A stretch of DNA of 8,151 bases, from the NCBI GenBank assembly GCA_025935445.1, contig JAICVG010000039.1, positions 1 through 8,151 of the forward strand. The letters run 5' to 3'. Made by a program: the position numbers and the translations under genes. Of the stretch, positions 1-6,276 are shown in pieces (the first letter of the stretch is position 1; each line of letters opens with the position of its first letter). The DNA is from Nitrososphaera sp. GTDB taxonomy: Archaea; Thermoproteota; Nitrososphaeria; Nitrososphaerales; Nitrososphaeraceae. The notes beneath the pieces are model-generated. The model ran no database searches, was not told the origin of the DNA, and saw nothing but the letters and a program-made list of their open reading frames with translations.

Positions 1-1156
1 ATTCTAGGTCTGCACCAACAAAGCCATGTGTCACTGCTGCGATCCTGTCTTGATCCACGTCAGTGTCAAGTGGCATGTTGCGCGTATGTATTTGTAGTAT
101 CTCTAGCCTGCCGCGCTTATCTGGAACTTTAATTTCAATTTCTCTATCAAACCTGCCTGGTCTTCTCAGAGCGGGGTCGATTGCATTTGGTCTGTTTGTG
201 GCTGCAATGACAATTACTTTTCCCCTCGCTTCAAGGCCATCCATCAGCGACAGCAGCTGCGACACAACTCTTCTTTCTACTTCGCCTGTAACCTCTTCGC
301 GTTTTGGAGCAATAGAGTCGATCTCGTCTATAAATATAATCGATGGTGCCTTTTCCTTTGCTTCTTTGAATATTTCTCTCAGCCTAGCTTCTGATTCTCC
401 ATAGAATTTGCTCATGATTTCAGGTCCTGAGATGCTGATAAAGTGGGCGTTGCTTTCGTTTGCAACAGCCTTGGCTAGAAGTGTCTTGCCTGTGCCTGGA
501 GGGCCATACAACAATACTCCTTTTGGTGCTTCTATGCCTAGTTTCTCAAATATCTCCGGGTGCCTGAGCGGAAGCTCGATCATTTCTCGAACTTTTTGGA
601 TCTCTTCTTTTAGGCCACCGATGTCTTCGTATGTTACCTGTGGGACTCCTCTGAGAGTCTCACCCTTTTCTGCAATGTGGAATATTGTCTTCTGTGTGAC
701 TAGAACGGCATCTGCAGCAGGCGTGACACCAATTACTTGAAATGTCAGCCTGCCGCCAAAATATGGAACCATCACATTATCACCCTTGATTAGCGGCACG
801 CTTTCAAGAGCATCTGCCAAATAGCGTTCATCAATTGGCGGTATGGCCTCAAGAGGTGCCACAATCACTTTTTCGGCTGGGACTGCCTTTATCTTCTTGA
901 CAATTACAGTGTCGCCTATCGCAATGCCAGCATTATTCCTGACAAGACCATCCACCCTGATAATGCCCTTGCCCTCATCAGAAGGATAAAGCGGTAGACA
1001 TTTTGCAACTGTCCTGCGCTTACCTCTGATTTCAATAACATCTCCAGTTGATGCGCCCAGCGAATCCATTGAGTCGTAGTCGATTCTTGCTACTCCCCGA
1101 CCTACATCTCTGGTATACGCTTCAAGTACCTTTAGGGATAGGCTATTCTGGCTCAC
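1..1156 (-). CDS. cdc48: CDC48/VAT-type AAA+ ATPase, N-terminal part (continues beyond base 1)
   Basis: Archaeal homologue of Cdc48/p97/VAT, an ATP-driven hexameric unfoldase of the cytoplasm that extracts and unfolds proteins, often feeding the proteasome. 385 codons are visible. Residues 1 to about 180 form the N domain (double-psi barrel plus second subdomain, starting [14 protein letters not shown]). The D1 ATPase follows, with Walker A GPPGTGKT at 218-225 (bases 482-505), Walker B IIFIDEID at 273-280 (catalytic Glu278), sensor-1 Asn321 in ATNRP, and arginine fingers Arg332 and Arg335 in LRRPGRFD. The D1 lid and the whole D2 ring are missing only because the window ends; the family is normally about 720-800 residues. 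The GTG start is the only start available, since an in-frame TAA lies 13 codons upstream. AAGGTG five bases before it could act as a ribosome site. However, a TATA box about 27 bases upstream argues for a transcript starting at the GTG itself. Divergent from csl4. Confidence 0.96.
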   Translation of the reverse strand, partial: MSQNSLSLKVLEAYTRDVGRGVARIDYDSMDSLGASTGDVIEIRGKRRTVAKCLPLYPSDEGKGIIRVDGLVRNNAGIAIGDTVIVKKIKAVPAEKVIVAPLEAIPPIDERYLADALESVPLIKGDNVMVPYFGGRLTFQVIGVTPAADAVLVTQKTIFHIAEKGETLRGVPQVTYEDIGGLKEEIQKVREMIELPLRHPEIFEKLGIEAPKGVLLYGPPGTGKTLLAKAVANESNAHFISISGPEIMSKFYGESEARLREIFKEAKEKAPSIIFIDEIDSIAPKREEVTGEVERRVVSQLLSLMDGLEARGKVIVIAATNRPNAIDPALRRPGRFDREIEIKVPDKRGRLEILQIHTRNMPLDTDVDQDRIAAVTHGFVGADLE

Positions 1157-1179
1157 ACCAACACCTTGGAAATACCGCT

Positions 1180-1186
1180 CTTTATA
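1180..1186 (-). promoter_or_regulatory. TATA box of cdc48
   Basis: On the minus strand this reads TATAAAG. Its centre is about 27 bases before the GTG start at 1156, the archaeal TATA-to-start distance, so cdc48 is probably leaderless or nearly so. It lies in the 157-bp divergent region 1157-1313 shared with csl4. Assigned from position and composition only. Confidence 0.5.
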
Positions 1187-1277
1187 CCTTTGTTATCTTT
1201 CATACTATCTATGATTACAAATGCAAGTTTTGCCATAAATTCCATACAAATAATTCTAAAAATTTAAACTCTAAAGA

Positions 1278-1285
1278 ATTATAAC
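1278..1285 (+). promoter_or_regulatory. Probable TATA box of csl4
   Basis: ATTATAAC centred about 32 bases before the ATG at 1314, which predicts a leader of only about 5 bases. No Shine-Dalgarno sequence precedes the ATG. The region is A/T-rich, so other TATA positions are possible. Confidence 0.4.
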
Positions 1286-1313
1286 TTTCCTCCAAGCTCT
1301 CGTCATTGAAATC

Positions 1314-1919
1314 ATGATAAAAGAGAACAACAAGCCGATGCTGCCCGGCGAGCACATTGCATCCATCGAGGAATTTGAAGGAGGCAAGAATACTTACATT
1401 GCTTCTGATGGGATGGTGCGGTCTTCAGCTGTCGGAACAAAAATTTACGATCTAAAACGCAGGATTGTCAAGGTTGACCAAAAGAACTCGCCGATGCTAC
1501 CAAAGGTGGGCGATATCATTGTTGGGTATGTCGATATGCTGTTTAGTAGCATGGTCTCTGTCAAGATCCTATACATAAATGACAAGAGATCTGATGCAGG
1601 GTTTTCTGCCATTGCATCAGCAAGGGTTGGAGGCCGCGGAGACAGGGACAGAAGGGGTGGTGATAGGCGTGCCACCTTTCATACAGGCGACATCGTAAGG
1701 GGTAGAGTCGTCAGCCTGCTCAACTCGACGGTGCACCTTACGCTTGCAGAAAAAGAGTATGGAGTGCTCTATACCTTGTGCTTCATGTGCGGCGGAGATA
1801 CCGTGCGCACCAATGAAAACACGATAAAATGCGTTGAGTGTGGTGCATTTGAAGAACGCAAGCTGACGCAGGACTATGGCAAGGAAACATTCCGTCTGAT
1901 ACACAAAGCAGGCAAGTAG
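1314..1919 (+). CDS. csl4: Archaeal exosome RNA-binding subunit Csl4
   Basis: Csl4 is one of the two alternative RNA-binding cap proteins (with Rrp4) on the archaeal exosome, the cytoplasmic 3'-5' RNA degradation and tailing complex. It also links DnaG to the complex. The 201 residues follow the family layout. The N-terminal domain holds MLPGEHIASIEEFEGGKNTY (residues 9-28). An S1 fold spans about 63-150, with VGDIIVGYV and FHTGDIVRGRVV marking its ends. The C-terminal zinc ribbon has Cys156, Cys159, Cys173 and Cys176 (CxxCGG...CxxCG). The odd point is a glycine/arginine/aspartate-rich segment at about 104-119 (VGGRGDRDRRGGDRR) where other archaeal S1 domains have an ordinary structured loop. 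The ATG is chosen because the family N-terminus begins just after it and a TATA box fits. It is followed after 51 bp by pheA on the same strand; co-transcription is possible but the functions are unrelated. Confidence 0.93.
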   Translation: MIKENNKPMLPGEHIASIEEFEGGKNTYIASDGMVRSSAVGTKIYDLKRRIVKVDQKNSPMLPKVGDIIVGYVDMLFSSMVSVKILYINDKRSDAGFSAIASARVGGRGDRDRRGGDRRATFHTGDIVRGRVVSLLNSTVHLTLAEKEYGVLYTLCFMCGGDTVRTNENTIKCVECGAFEERKLTQDYGKETFRLIHKAGK

Positions 1920-1929
1920 AGAGTGTAGT

Positions 1930-1953
1930 ATTACTACTAGTAATGTAGTAATG
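1930..1953 (+). promoter_or_regulatory. Inverted repeat overlapping a direct repeat upstream of pheA
   Basis: ATTACTA-C-TAGTAAT (1930-1944) is a perfect inverted repeat with 7-base arms and one central base. TAGTAATG occurs twice back to back at 1938-1945 and 1946-1953. The cluster ends 17 bases before the pheA ATG, where an archaeal promoter/operator would sit. No good TATA box is otherwise placed for pheA. A regulator-binding role is inference, and the segment is low in complexity. Confidence 0.3.
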
Positions 1954-1970
1954 ATAATATCAATAACAGC

Positions 1971-2813
1971 ATGGCACCAAGGGTTGCCTTTCAGGGTGAG
2001 CGAGGAGCTTATGGCGAAATGGCTACTCTACAGTACTTCCCCGACGTTAAACTGCTGCCGCTCAAGTCATTTCAAGATGTATTTGATGCTGCAGAGACTG
2101 GCAAAGTAGAGTATATTGTAGTACCATTGGAAAACTCGATAGAGGGAAGCATCAATGAGATCTATGACTTGTTGCTCCAGACTAAAATGAACGTCGTAGG
2201 CGAGATTTACCAACGCGTCAGACACTGTCTTATTGCAAACAGAGGCACAAAAATGATCAGGTATGTGCATTCGCATCCACAAGCACTTGCACAATGTAGA
2301 GCATATCTTCAAAATAAAGGGCTCAAGCCTATGCCGACTTACGACACAGCTGGCGCAGCAAAGATGATAAAGGAAAACAAGATGGTAGATTCTGCTGCTA
2401 TAGCGAGCAAGAGAGCGGCAGAATTGTATGATATGGAGATACTTGATGAAGGTATAGAGGACAGGAAGAACAATTATACTAGGTTCTTTGTGCTGTCGCC
2501 AAAAAAGAAAAAGAGTGGAAAAAGCGATCCACATGATATCGGCGGCTACAACCACAAGACCTCGATCATATTTTCAGTCAGGCATGTCCCTGGCGCGCTT
2601 TTTGGTATCTTGGGCGAGTTTGCAATACGCAAGATAAATTTGACTAAAATAGAATCGCGGCCAACAAAGGAGACACCTTGGGAATACAACTTTTATGTAG
2701 ACTTTGAAGGTCACCTGCAGAACAAGGCTGTGCATGAAGCACTATTATCAATAAAGCCAAAGACATCTTACATCAAGATACTTGGTTCTTACAAAAAGGC
2801 TGAGTTTCACTAG
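1971..2813 (+). CDS. pheA: Prephenate dehydratase (PDT + ACT domains)
   Basis: Converts prephenate to phenylpyruvate with loss of water and CO2, the committed step to phenylalanine, in the cytoplasm. 280 residues, the usual length of the monofunctional PDT-ACT form. The PDT domain covers about 4-178. It includes VAFQGERGAYGE near the start, VPLENSIEGS (51-60), SHPQALAQC (101-109), DSAAIASKRAAELY (140-153) and the catalytic-region motif NNYTRFFVL (167-175, Thr170-Arg171-Phe172). A lysine-rich linker (about 177-188) leads to the ACT domain (about 196-275), with GALFGILGEFA (208-218) and the phenylalanine-binding signature ESRPTK (228-233). Feedback inhibition by phenylalanine is therefore expected. 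No chorismate mutase domain is fused. The ATG at 1971 places the conserved FQG motif at residues 7-9, as in the family. The 3' end overlaps the convergent membrane-protein gene by 4 bases. Confidence 0.96.
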   Translation: MAPRVAFQGERGAYGEMATLQYFPDVKLLPLKSFQDVFDAAETGKVEYIVVPLENSIEGSINEIYDLLLQTKMNVVGEIYQRVRHCLIANRGTKMIRYVHSHPQALAQCRAYLQNKGLKPMPTYDTAGAAKMIKENKMVDSAAIASKRAAELYDMEILDEGIEDRKNNYTRFFVLSPKKKKSGKSDPHDIGGYNHKTSIIFSVRHVPGALFGILGEFAIRKINLTKIESRPTKETPWEYNFYVDFEGHLQNKAVHEALLSIKPKTSYIKILGSYKKAEFH

Positions 2814-3262
2814 TGGCGCCTGAAGCGCAACCCTAGGCCTATCGTTATTATGCCAGTTACTACAAGCATAAGCGCGCCGATCAGGCCGAGCGGGCTTGAC
2901 TTTGTCTGTGCATGACCCTCAATTGTAAGATCTGAAGTGCCTGTATTGTTGATCGTTATCCTGTGCTGGCCAGCCTTTTGCGCAGTCAGATCGTAACTGA
3001 AGGAGGAATTGCCGCTTCTTGACTCAATCACTTGACCATCCGGAGCTTTGATCTCGATATGGAATGTAGTGCCGCTCACCGAAATGCTTGCGGTGTTCTC
3101 TACGTTCATATCCGGAGTAATTACATCCGCTGTTCCAGGCCTGATAGTGTTATCAAGTGGGACATCTACTGGCACAATGGAATAGATGCTTGACGCTATG
3201 CCAATGGCAATGAATACTATTCCTGCTGCAATAGCTATGTAAAAGAACTTGCTTGCCAGCAT
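2810..3262 (-). CDS. Small membrane protein with one extracytoplasmic beta domain between two helices
   Basis: No family I can name with certainty. The 150 residues have a clear topology. A hydrophobic helix at about 5-30 (FFYIAIAAGIVFIAIGIASS) is followed by a polar domain at about 32-120 rich in Ser, Thr, Asn and beta-strand pattern, including TFHIEIKAPDGQVIES and AGQHRITINNTG. A second helix lies at about 123-144 and ends in a basic tail RFRRH, which would be cytoplasmic. The middle part resembles GOLD/emp24-like or other Ig-like beta sandwiches seen in many thaumarchaeal membrane proteins (inference). Asn sequons in NSS and NTG-type contexts would face outward. The start is supported by a strong TATA box about 26 bases upstream, making the mRNA leaderless. 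Convergent with pheA; the shared palindrome CACTAGTG gives both proteins a final His and a TAG stop. Confidence 0.8.
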   Translation of the reverse strand: MLASKFFYIAIAAGIVFIAIGIASSIYSIVPVDVPLDNTIRPGTADVITPDMNVENTASISVSGTTFHIEIKAPDGQVIESRSGNSSFSYDLTAQKAGQHRITINNTGTSDLTIEGHAQTKSSPLGLIGALMLVVTGIITIGLGLRFRRH

Positions 3263-3283
3263 ACAAATTGCCGAAGTGTGATA

Positions 3284-3293
3284 CTATATATAG
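3284..3293 (-). promoter_or_regulatory. TATA box of the membrane-protein gene
   Basis: CTATATATAG centred about 26 bases before the ATG at 3262, so transcription should start at or one base before the ATG (leaderless). The element is part of the palindrome ACTATATATAGT (3283-3294). A near copy (CTATATATAG, 3380-3389) lies 96 bases further upstream with no obvious gene start at the right distance on either strand. Confidence 0.65.
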
Positions 3294-3923
3294 TGCTTTA
3301 TGGCCTTGCAACCAGCAAGAGCAACACCATCAATGATAGCATATTAAGATCTTGTTATCAACAGCAATACCTCATCTTACTATATATAGACCACATAACA
3401 GAATTTTCCGCAAATATTTGCAGTCAATCATAACTGAACAGCAGGCGTTGGATTGTACAGCTGAAAGGCAATTGATTCCTATGCTTCTTGAATTTCACGC
3501 TAAGGTGCAAGCTCAAAAAGATTGGACTGGTTCCAACATAGTTGGCACCAGAGACGGATTAGAGGCAGTGGTCTACTTTTATTTTTATTAATATTTATTT
3601 CTGACCTTTAAGAGTGCAGATTTCTTCTGCATATTCAAAATGGTATATAATATCTTATTCTTAGATTAGCGCTTTCTAATAATATCGACTTACACTATAG
3701 ATTTACTGCAGGCAGAAGCAAGACAATTTTTGCTTGGCAAACATGTATATCAGCATCCTCCGCCTTGATATGGCTAAAGGTGCTTCAAGTAGTAGTGGTC
3801 GTATGCATTGCTACCAAGATAGCAAGAATAACAATTAACAAGTTATGTGAATGAAAGCGGATCCTGGCAACATAATACATGGAGCCCAAATCCATATAAT
3901 TTTTCCTTCTACTGCCAGGACCG

Positions 3924-3941
3924 TTACAGCAGCTGCTGTAA
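3924..3941. repeat. Perfect 18-bp palindrome
   Basis: TTACAGCAGCTGCTGTAA has 9-base arms with no spacer. It sits in gene-poor sequence, about 200 bp beyond the 3' end of the minus-strand beta-helix gene. It could be a protein-binding site or, in RNA, a hairpin. It is not followed by a T tract, so it does not look like a terminator. Confidence 0.6.
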
Positions 3942-4069
3942 TAACAACTCTGTCGCCAATTTTTAAAAAGGTTTCAGTTATTATTGTAGATGTACACTTA
4001 AGAATTTTATAATTATTCAGCAAGTTATCTATGACTGTCGATTAGAATATCCTATCTAAAATAGATAAA

Positions 4070-4088
4070 TTTTAAAAAAATAAAAAAG
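4070..4088 (-). terminator. T-tract terminator of the minus-strand beta-helix gene
   Basis: Read on the minus strand, about 45 bases past the stop codon, the sequence runs CTTTTTTATTTTTTT and then AAAATTT. Archaeal RNA polymerase terminates on such T tracts. The imperfect hyphenated palindrome CAGGTA-T-TACCTG (4125-4137) over the stop codon could add a small hairpin but is not adjacent to the T tract. Confidence 0.55.
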
Positions 4089-4130
4089 TGAGGCTCTTGT
4101 AGACTTAATTTGTCTTTGTGTGGTCAGGTA

Positions 4131-5201
4131 TTACCTGCAGAGTCCACCTGGAAGGCTGGTTCCGCAGTTATTATTGTCTCCGAAGCTGTTTTGGTTCACG
4201 TTTGTAGGCATTCCATCGGCATTGTTCAGATCAGCTGTCTCATGGCCGAATACTGTGTTGTAGTCTATGTTGTTGCCTTGGCTCATTGGATCTAGGTATA
4301 TGCCGTTAGCTCCGTTGCCATACATGTTGTTTGCAGCTACGACATTATCAGAGCTACCTATAAGGAGAATCCCTTCTCTCAAGTTAGCCACTATCTGATT
4401 GAATGCCGTGACTCCTCCATTACTTCCGTCAGATACTACTGCAATTCCGTTATTGGTGAAAGTATTTCTACTGATTTCGGTTCCTGATGAACTAGCCATT
4501 ACTGCGCCTATGTCGTTGTTTGCCAATTGCACATCTGTGAGATGTCCTCCTGAGCTTCCTAGGAATGTGACTCCTCTGCTAAAGCCAGATATTTCTCCAA
4601 GACCTGATATGGCAACATTCTCTGCATTTGCAACCAGTATTCCGCTACTGCCATCATAATCCGTTGTTGTTGGACTTTCTGAACCTGTCTCATCGCCAGA
4701 GGCTGTTGTTGTTGGACTTTCTGAACCTGTCTCATCGCCAGAGGCTGTTGTTGTTGGACTTTCTGAACCTGTCTCATCGCCAGAGGTTATTGAATAGCCA
4801 TTCAGGTTGATGGTTATATCGCTTGCACCTACAATAAGTCCATCTCCGTTATCACAATTAAGATCTGATGTTAATGTCACGTCTTGTGTTACGACCTGTC
4901 CGCATGATGCTATTCCACTGTTTGGTCTTAGACCTAGGCGTTCACTCGCAGCAGCATTATCATTGCTGTTAGCTGAATTGCTCTCCCCTTCCTGAGAGTC
5001 GGTTTGATCTTTCACGTCTTCATTGGATTCCGAGTCAGTTTGTTTTGTCACGACATCATTGTCTTCCTGTTCTGTCTGTTCTTGGGTTTCTTGTGTGTCT
5101 GTTCCTTGTGCCTGCGCCATCGTAGGAAATGTTGTTGCACTTAGCACTGCAAGTATGCTCACGGCTACTGCAGTGTAGAACGCTATGGATTTGGGCTCCA
5201 T
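4131..5201 (-). CDS. Exported right-handed beta-helix protein with 42-bp in-frame repeats (paralogue A)
   Basis: 356 residues. The signal peptide is at 1-31: MEPKS, hydrophobic AFYTAVAVSILAVLSATTF, then PTMAQA with likely cleavage after AQA. An acidic Gln/Thr/Ser/Glu/Asp-rich linker follows (about 33-86). The beta-helix spans about 97-345, with repeated rungs of the NosD/pectate-lyase superfamily type (DITINLNGYSI, NVAISGLGEISGF, EISRNTFTNNGIAVV, NVVAANNMYGNGANGIYL). A first Cys pair (Cys100, Cys116) sits in CGQVVTQDVTL...LNC. The last pair (Cys346, Cys355) sits in CGTSLPGGLC, so disulfides probably cap the helix. Three copies of SGDETGSESPTTTA interrupt the loop after the first rung (140-180). 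The frame is open 130 codons further upstream, but ATG 5201 is chosen because it begins a perfect signal peptide and lies 27 bases after a TATA box. No catalytic residues are recognisable; a surface binding or polysaccharide-related role is inference. Closely related in layout to the gene at 6277. Confidence 0.9.
   Translation of the reverse strand: MEPKSIAFYTAVAVSILAVLSATTFPTMAQAQGTDTQETQEQTEQEDNDVVTKQTDSESNEDVKDQTDSQEGESNSANSNDNAAASERLGLRPNSGIASCGQVVTQDVTLTSDLNCDNGDGLIVGASDITINLNGYSITSGDETGSESPTTTASGDETGSESPTTTASGDETGSESPTTTDYDGSSGILVANAENVAISGLGEISGFSRGVTFLGSSGGHLTDVQLANNDIGAVMASSSGTEISRNTFTNNGIAVVSDGSNGGVTAFNQIVANLREGILLIGSSDNVVAANNMYGNGANGIYLDPMSQGNNIDYNTVFGHETADLNNADGMPTNVNQNSFGDNNNCGTSLPGGLCR
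4663..4786 (-). repeat. Three tandem 42-bp in-frame repeats
   Basis: Three head-to-tail copies, nearly identical, period exactly 42 bases (GGACTTTCT on the plus strand recurs at 4672, 4714 and 4756). Each unit encodes 14 residues, SGDETGSESPTTTA, acidic and rich in Ser/Thr/Pro, as in O-glycosylated linkers. Gain or loss of a unit keeps the frame, so the loop length can vary without killing the gene. The near-perfect identity implies recent expansion. Confidence 0.95.
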
Positions 5202-5211
5202 TGAGAGGGAA

Positions 5212-5252
5212 ACCCATAATAAACTATTTATAGAATGGGTAATGCCGTACCC
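5212..5252. promoter_or_regulatory. Cluster of ACCC/GGGT half-sites around the paralogue A promoter
   Basis: On the plus strand: ACCCAT at 5212-5217, ATGGGT at 5235-5240 (arms of an inverted repeat spaced by 17 bases that encloses the TATA box), then TACCC at 5248-5252, which pairs with GGGTA at 5237-5241 across 6 bases. Half-sites on both sides of a TATA box are typical of archaeal repressor operators that block TBP/TFB. The binding protein is unknown; the winged-helix protein encoded next door is a candidate (inference). Confidence 0.45.
5224..5233 (-). promoter_or_regulatory. TATA box of paralogue A (leaderless)
   Basis: On the minus strand CTATAAATAG, centred about 27 bases before the ATG at 5201, so the mRNA most likely starts at or one base before the ATG. 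Directly upstream is the octamer TACCCATT shared with the other beta-helix gene. Confidence 0.7.
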
Positions 5253-5365
5253 TGACTTTTTGCCAGTAATTTTGAATATGTTACTAGGATAGATCTCTGA
5301 ATATTCCTCTGTATGATATTGCAGAAATAGGTCTTTATGTGTTTGAGGAACACTAGGAAGCGTTA

Positions 5366-5374
5366 GTATAAAGG
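5366..5374 (+). promoter_or_regulatory. Possible TATA box of the winged-helix regulator gene
   Basis: GTATAAAGG, the best TATA-like match between the two divergent starts on this strand. It predicts a transcription start near 5396 and a leader of about 60 bases, longer than for the other genes here. A 13-codon frame from the ATG at 5407 lies in that leader, in frame with the regulator but closed by a TAG. Confidence 0.3.
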
Positions 5375-5457
5375 AAAATTGACAAAATATTCGAATCTTT
5401 AACAGTATGGCAGTTATCATTGTGCTAGGGATTGTCGTTCGGAAGTAGAGAAAATCA

Positions 5458-5820
5458 ATGGCCAATAACGTTAGCGTTTCAAAAAGTACTTCTAATCGTG
5501 ATAGAATTGATATTACCACATCCATTCTTGATGCCGCAAACGGTGGGGCAACTAGGAGAAGAATATTACTCGTATCTGGTCTTTCCAGCAATCAATTCAA
5601 AAGGTACCTTTCTATGTTGATAGAAAATGATTATATCAGGATGGAAATTCAAGAGAGGAGTAAAGGAACCGCAATCTATAGAACTACAGGCAAAGGAATT
5701 GCTCTATTGCGTGTATACCAACGTATTAGGGATCTGTTATCACCAGATACTGCAACTAACAATTGGTTCATTGACTACAGATCCAGCATTCCTATGTGGC
5801 ACAACATGCAGAAAAAGTGA
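5458..5820 (+). CDS. Winged-helix transcriptional regulator, ArnR1-like (HTH_45 type)
   Basis: A 120-residue DNA-binding protein of the small single-domain winged-helix family that is abundant in Nitrososphaeria and related to the Sulfolobus ArnR1 regulator. The winged helix covers about 14-88. RDRIDITTSILDAANGG (14-30) is helix 1. ATRRRILLVSGLSSNQFKRY (31-50) is the helix-turn-helix with the recognition helix. LSMLIENDYIRMEI (51-64) leads into the wing, which returns through TAIYRTTGKGIALL (71-84), the TTxKG motif usual in this family. The tail to residue 120 is less conserved-looking. The ATG at 5458 fits the family N-terminus. A TATA-like GTATAAAGG (5366-5374) would give a leader of about 60 bases without a clear ribosome site. 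It lies between, and is divergent from or parallel to, two paralogous beta-helix genes, which makes it their likely local regulator (inference). Confidence 0.87.
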   Translation: MANNVSVSKSTSNRDRIDITTSILDAANGGATRRRILLVSGLSSNQFKRYLSMLIENDYIRMEIQERSKGTAIYRTTGKGIALLRVYQRIRDLLSPDTATNNWFIDYRSSIPMWHNMQKK

Positions 5821-6276
5821 GAAGATCAGAGCTATAAAACTAAAGAATTAGAATCTTGAGAGAGTTCGAGATAAAGGAATGAGATAATAAGTAGTAGCTA
5901 TATCTGTCAAGAAAAATGCGAATATGGCTTTGACGCTATTTCTTACAAGTGTTAGAAATTGAACAAAAATCTTTTGGACAATTTCAGATACCTGCCAAGC
6001 CCAATGATTAAATTAAGACTTGAGGCATCAATAACCCCGGTAAGCATACAAATTTTCTGCTCAAGAAAAGTAGCCCAATATAATTTAGCTTATGATTATG
6101 ATCTATATACAAGGGTAAAATCATTATGACCTAGTTGTTTATTGTTTATCATTTCTAATTTCATCTGTTAGTCACTTGTGCGTATAAAAGATATCCTTAA
6201 TTTTATGAAAGAAATATCGTAGAAACGGAAATACCCATTTCATATATCCCGCTAAAAGCATAGTTTTTTGGGGAGC
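5821..6276. other. 456-bp A/T-rich non-coding region before paralogue B
   Basis: No open frame of note on either strand. It contains two TATA-like elements ahead of the beta-helix gene: TATAAAAG at 6183-6190 and CATATATCC at 6241-6249. The second is at the right distance. The upstream stretch is unusually long for this window and could hold regulatory sites or a small RNA, but no structured RNA or tRNA pattern was recognised. Confidence 0.5.
6232..6249 (+). promoter_or_regulatory. TACCCATT element plus TATA box of paralogue B
   Basis: TACCCATT (6232-6239) followed directly by TCATATATCC. The same octamer in the same place (directly before CTATAAATAG) lies at the paralogue A promoter. The predicted transcription start is about 6271, giving a leader of about 5 bases before the ATG at 6277. 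The octamer was not seen at the other promoters of this window. Confidence 0.55.

Larger units (their letters stand above)
3263..4130. other. About 870 bp without a convincing gene
   Basis: Contents: the membrane-protein promoter (3283-3294), a second TATA-like element (3380-3389), an open plus-strand frame of 79 codons from a TTG at 3352 to 3591, T-rich sequence at 3576-3600, a perfect 18-bp palindrome (3924-3941), and the terminator of the minus-strand beta-helix gene (about 4070-4088). The 79-codon frame has a fairly gene-like centre (e.g. EQQALDCTAERQLIPMLLEF) but only a TTG start, no properly placed TATA or ribosome site, and an end that runs into low-complexity VVYFYFY. It could be a decayed gene remnant or chance. 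A minus-strand 62-codon frame (3835-4023, TTG start) has no recognisable features. No tRNA or structured RNA was recognised. Confidence 0.6.

Noticed and set aside
63..740. Two plus-strand open frames over cdc48
   Set aside because: Antisense to an unambiguous AAA ATPase with all motifs in the minus frame.
3835..4023. 62-codon minus-strand frame with a hydrophobic centre
   Set aside because: TTG start, no placed promoter, no recognisable family, and part of it is encoded by the 18-bp palindrome; too weak to call a gene.
4559..4777. Minus-strand frame encoding repeated MRQVQKVQQQQPLA
   Set aside because: Another shadow of the same repeats, in a different frame of the same strand.
4663..4786. 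Tandem repeats as a CRISPR array
   Set aside because: Units are directly adjacent with no unique spacers and encode a continuous protein segment.
4628..4810. Plus-strand frame encoding repeated LLLDFLNLSHRQR
   Set aside because: Frame shadow of the 42-bp repeats; the minus-strand frame has the signal peptide, helix rungs and paralogue support.
5202..5591. Upstream extension of paralogue A by 130 codons on the minus strand
   Set aside because: The frame happens to stay open, but it runs antisense through the winged-helix gene. A textbook signal peptide begins at 5201 with a TATA box 27 bases before it.
6268..6276. TTG start three codons upstream for paralogue B
   Set aside because: The ATG at 6277 fits the predicted transcription start; the TTG would lie at or before it.
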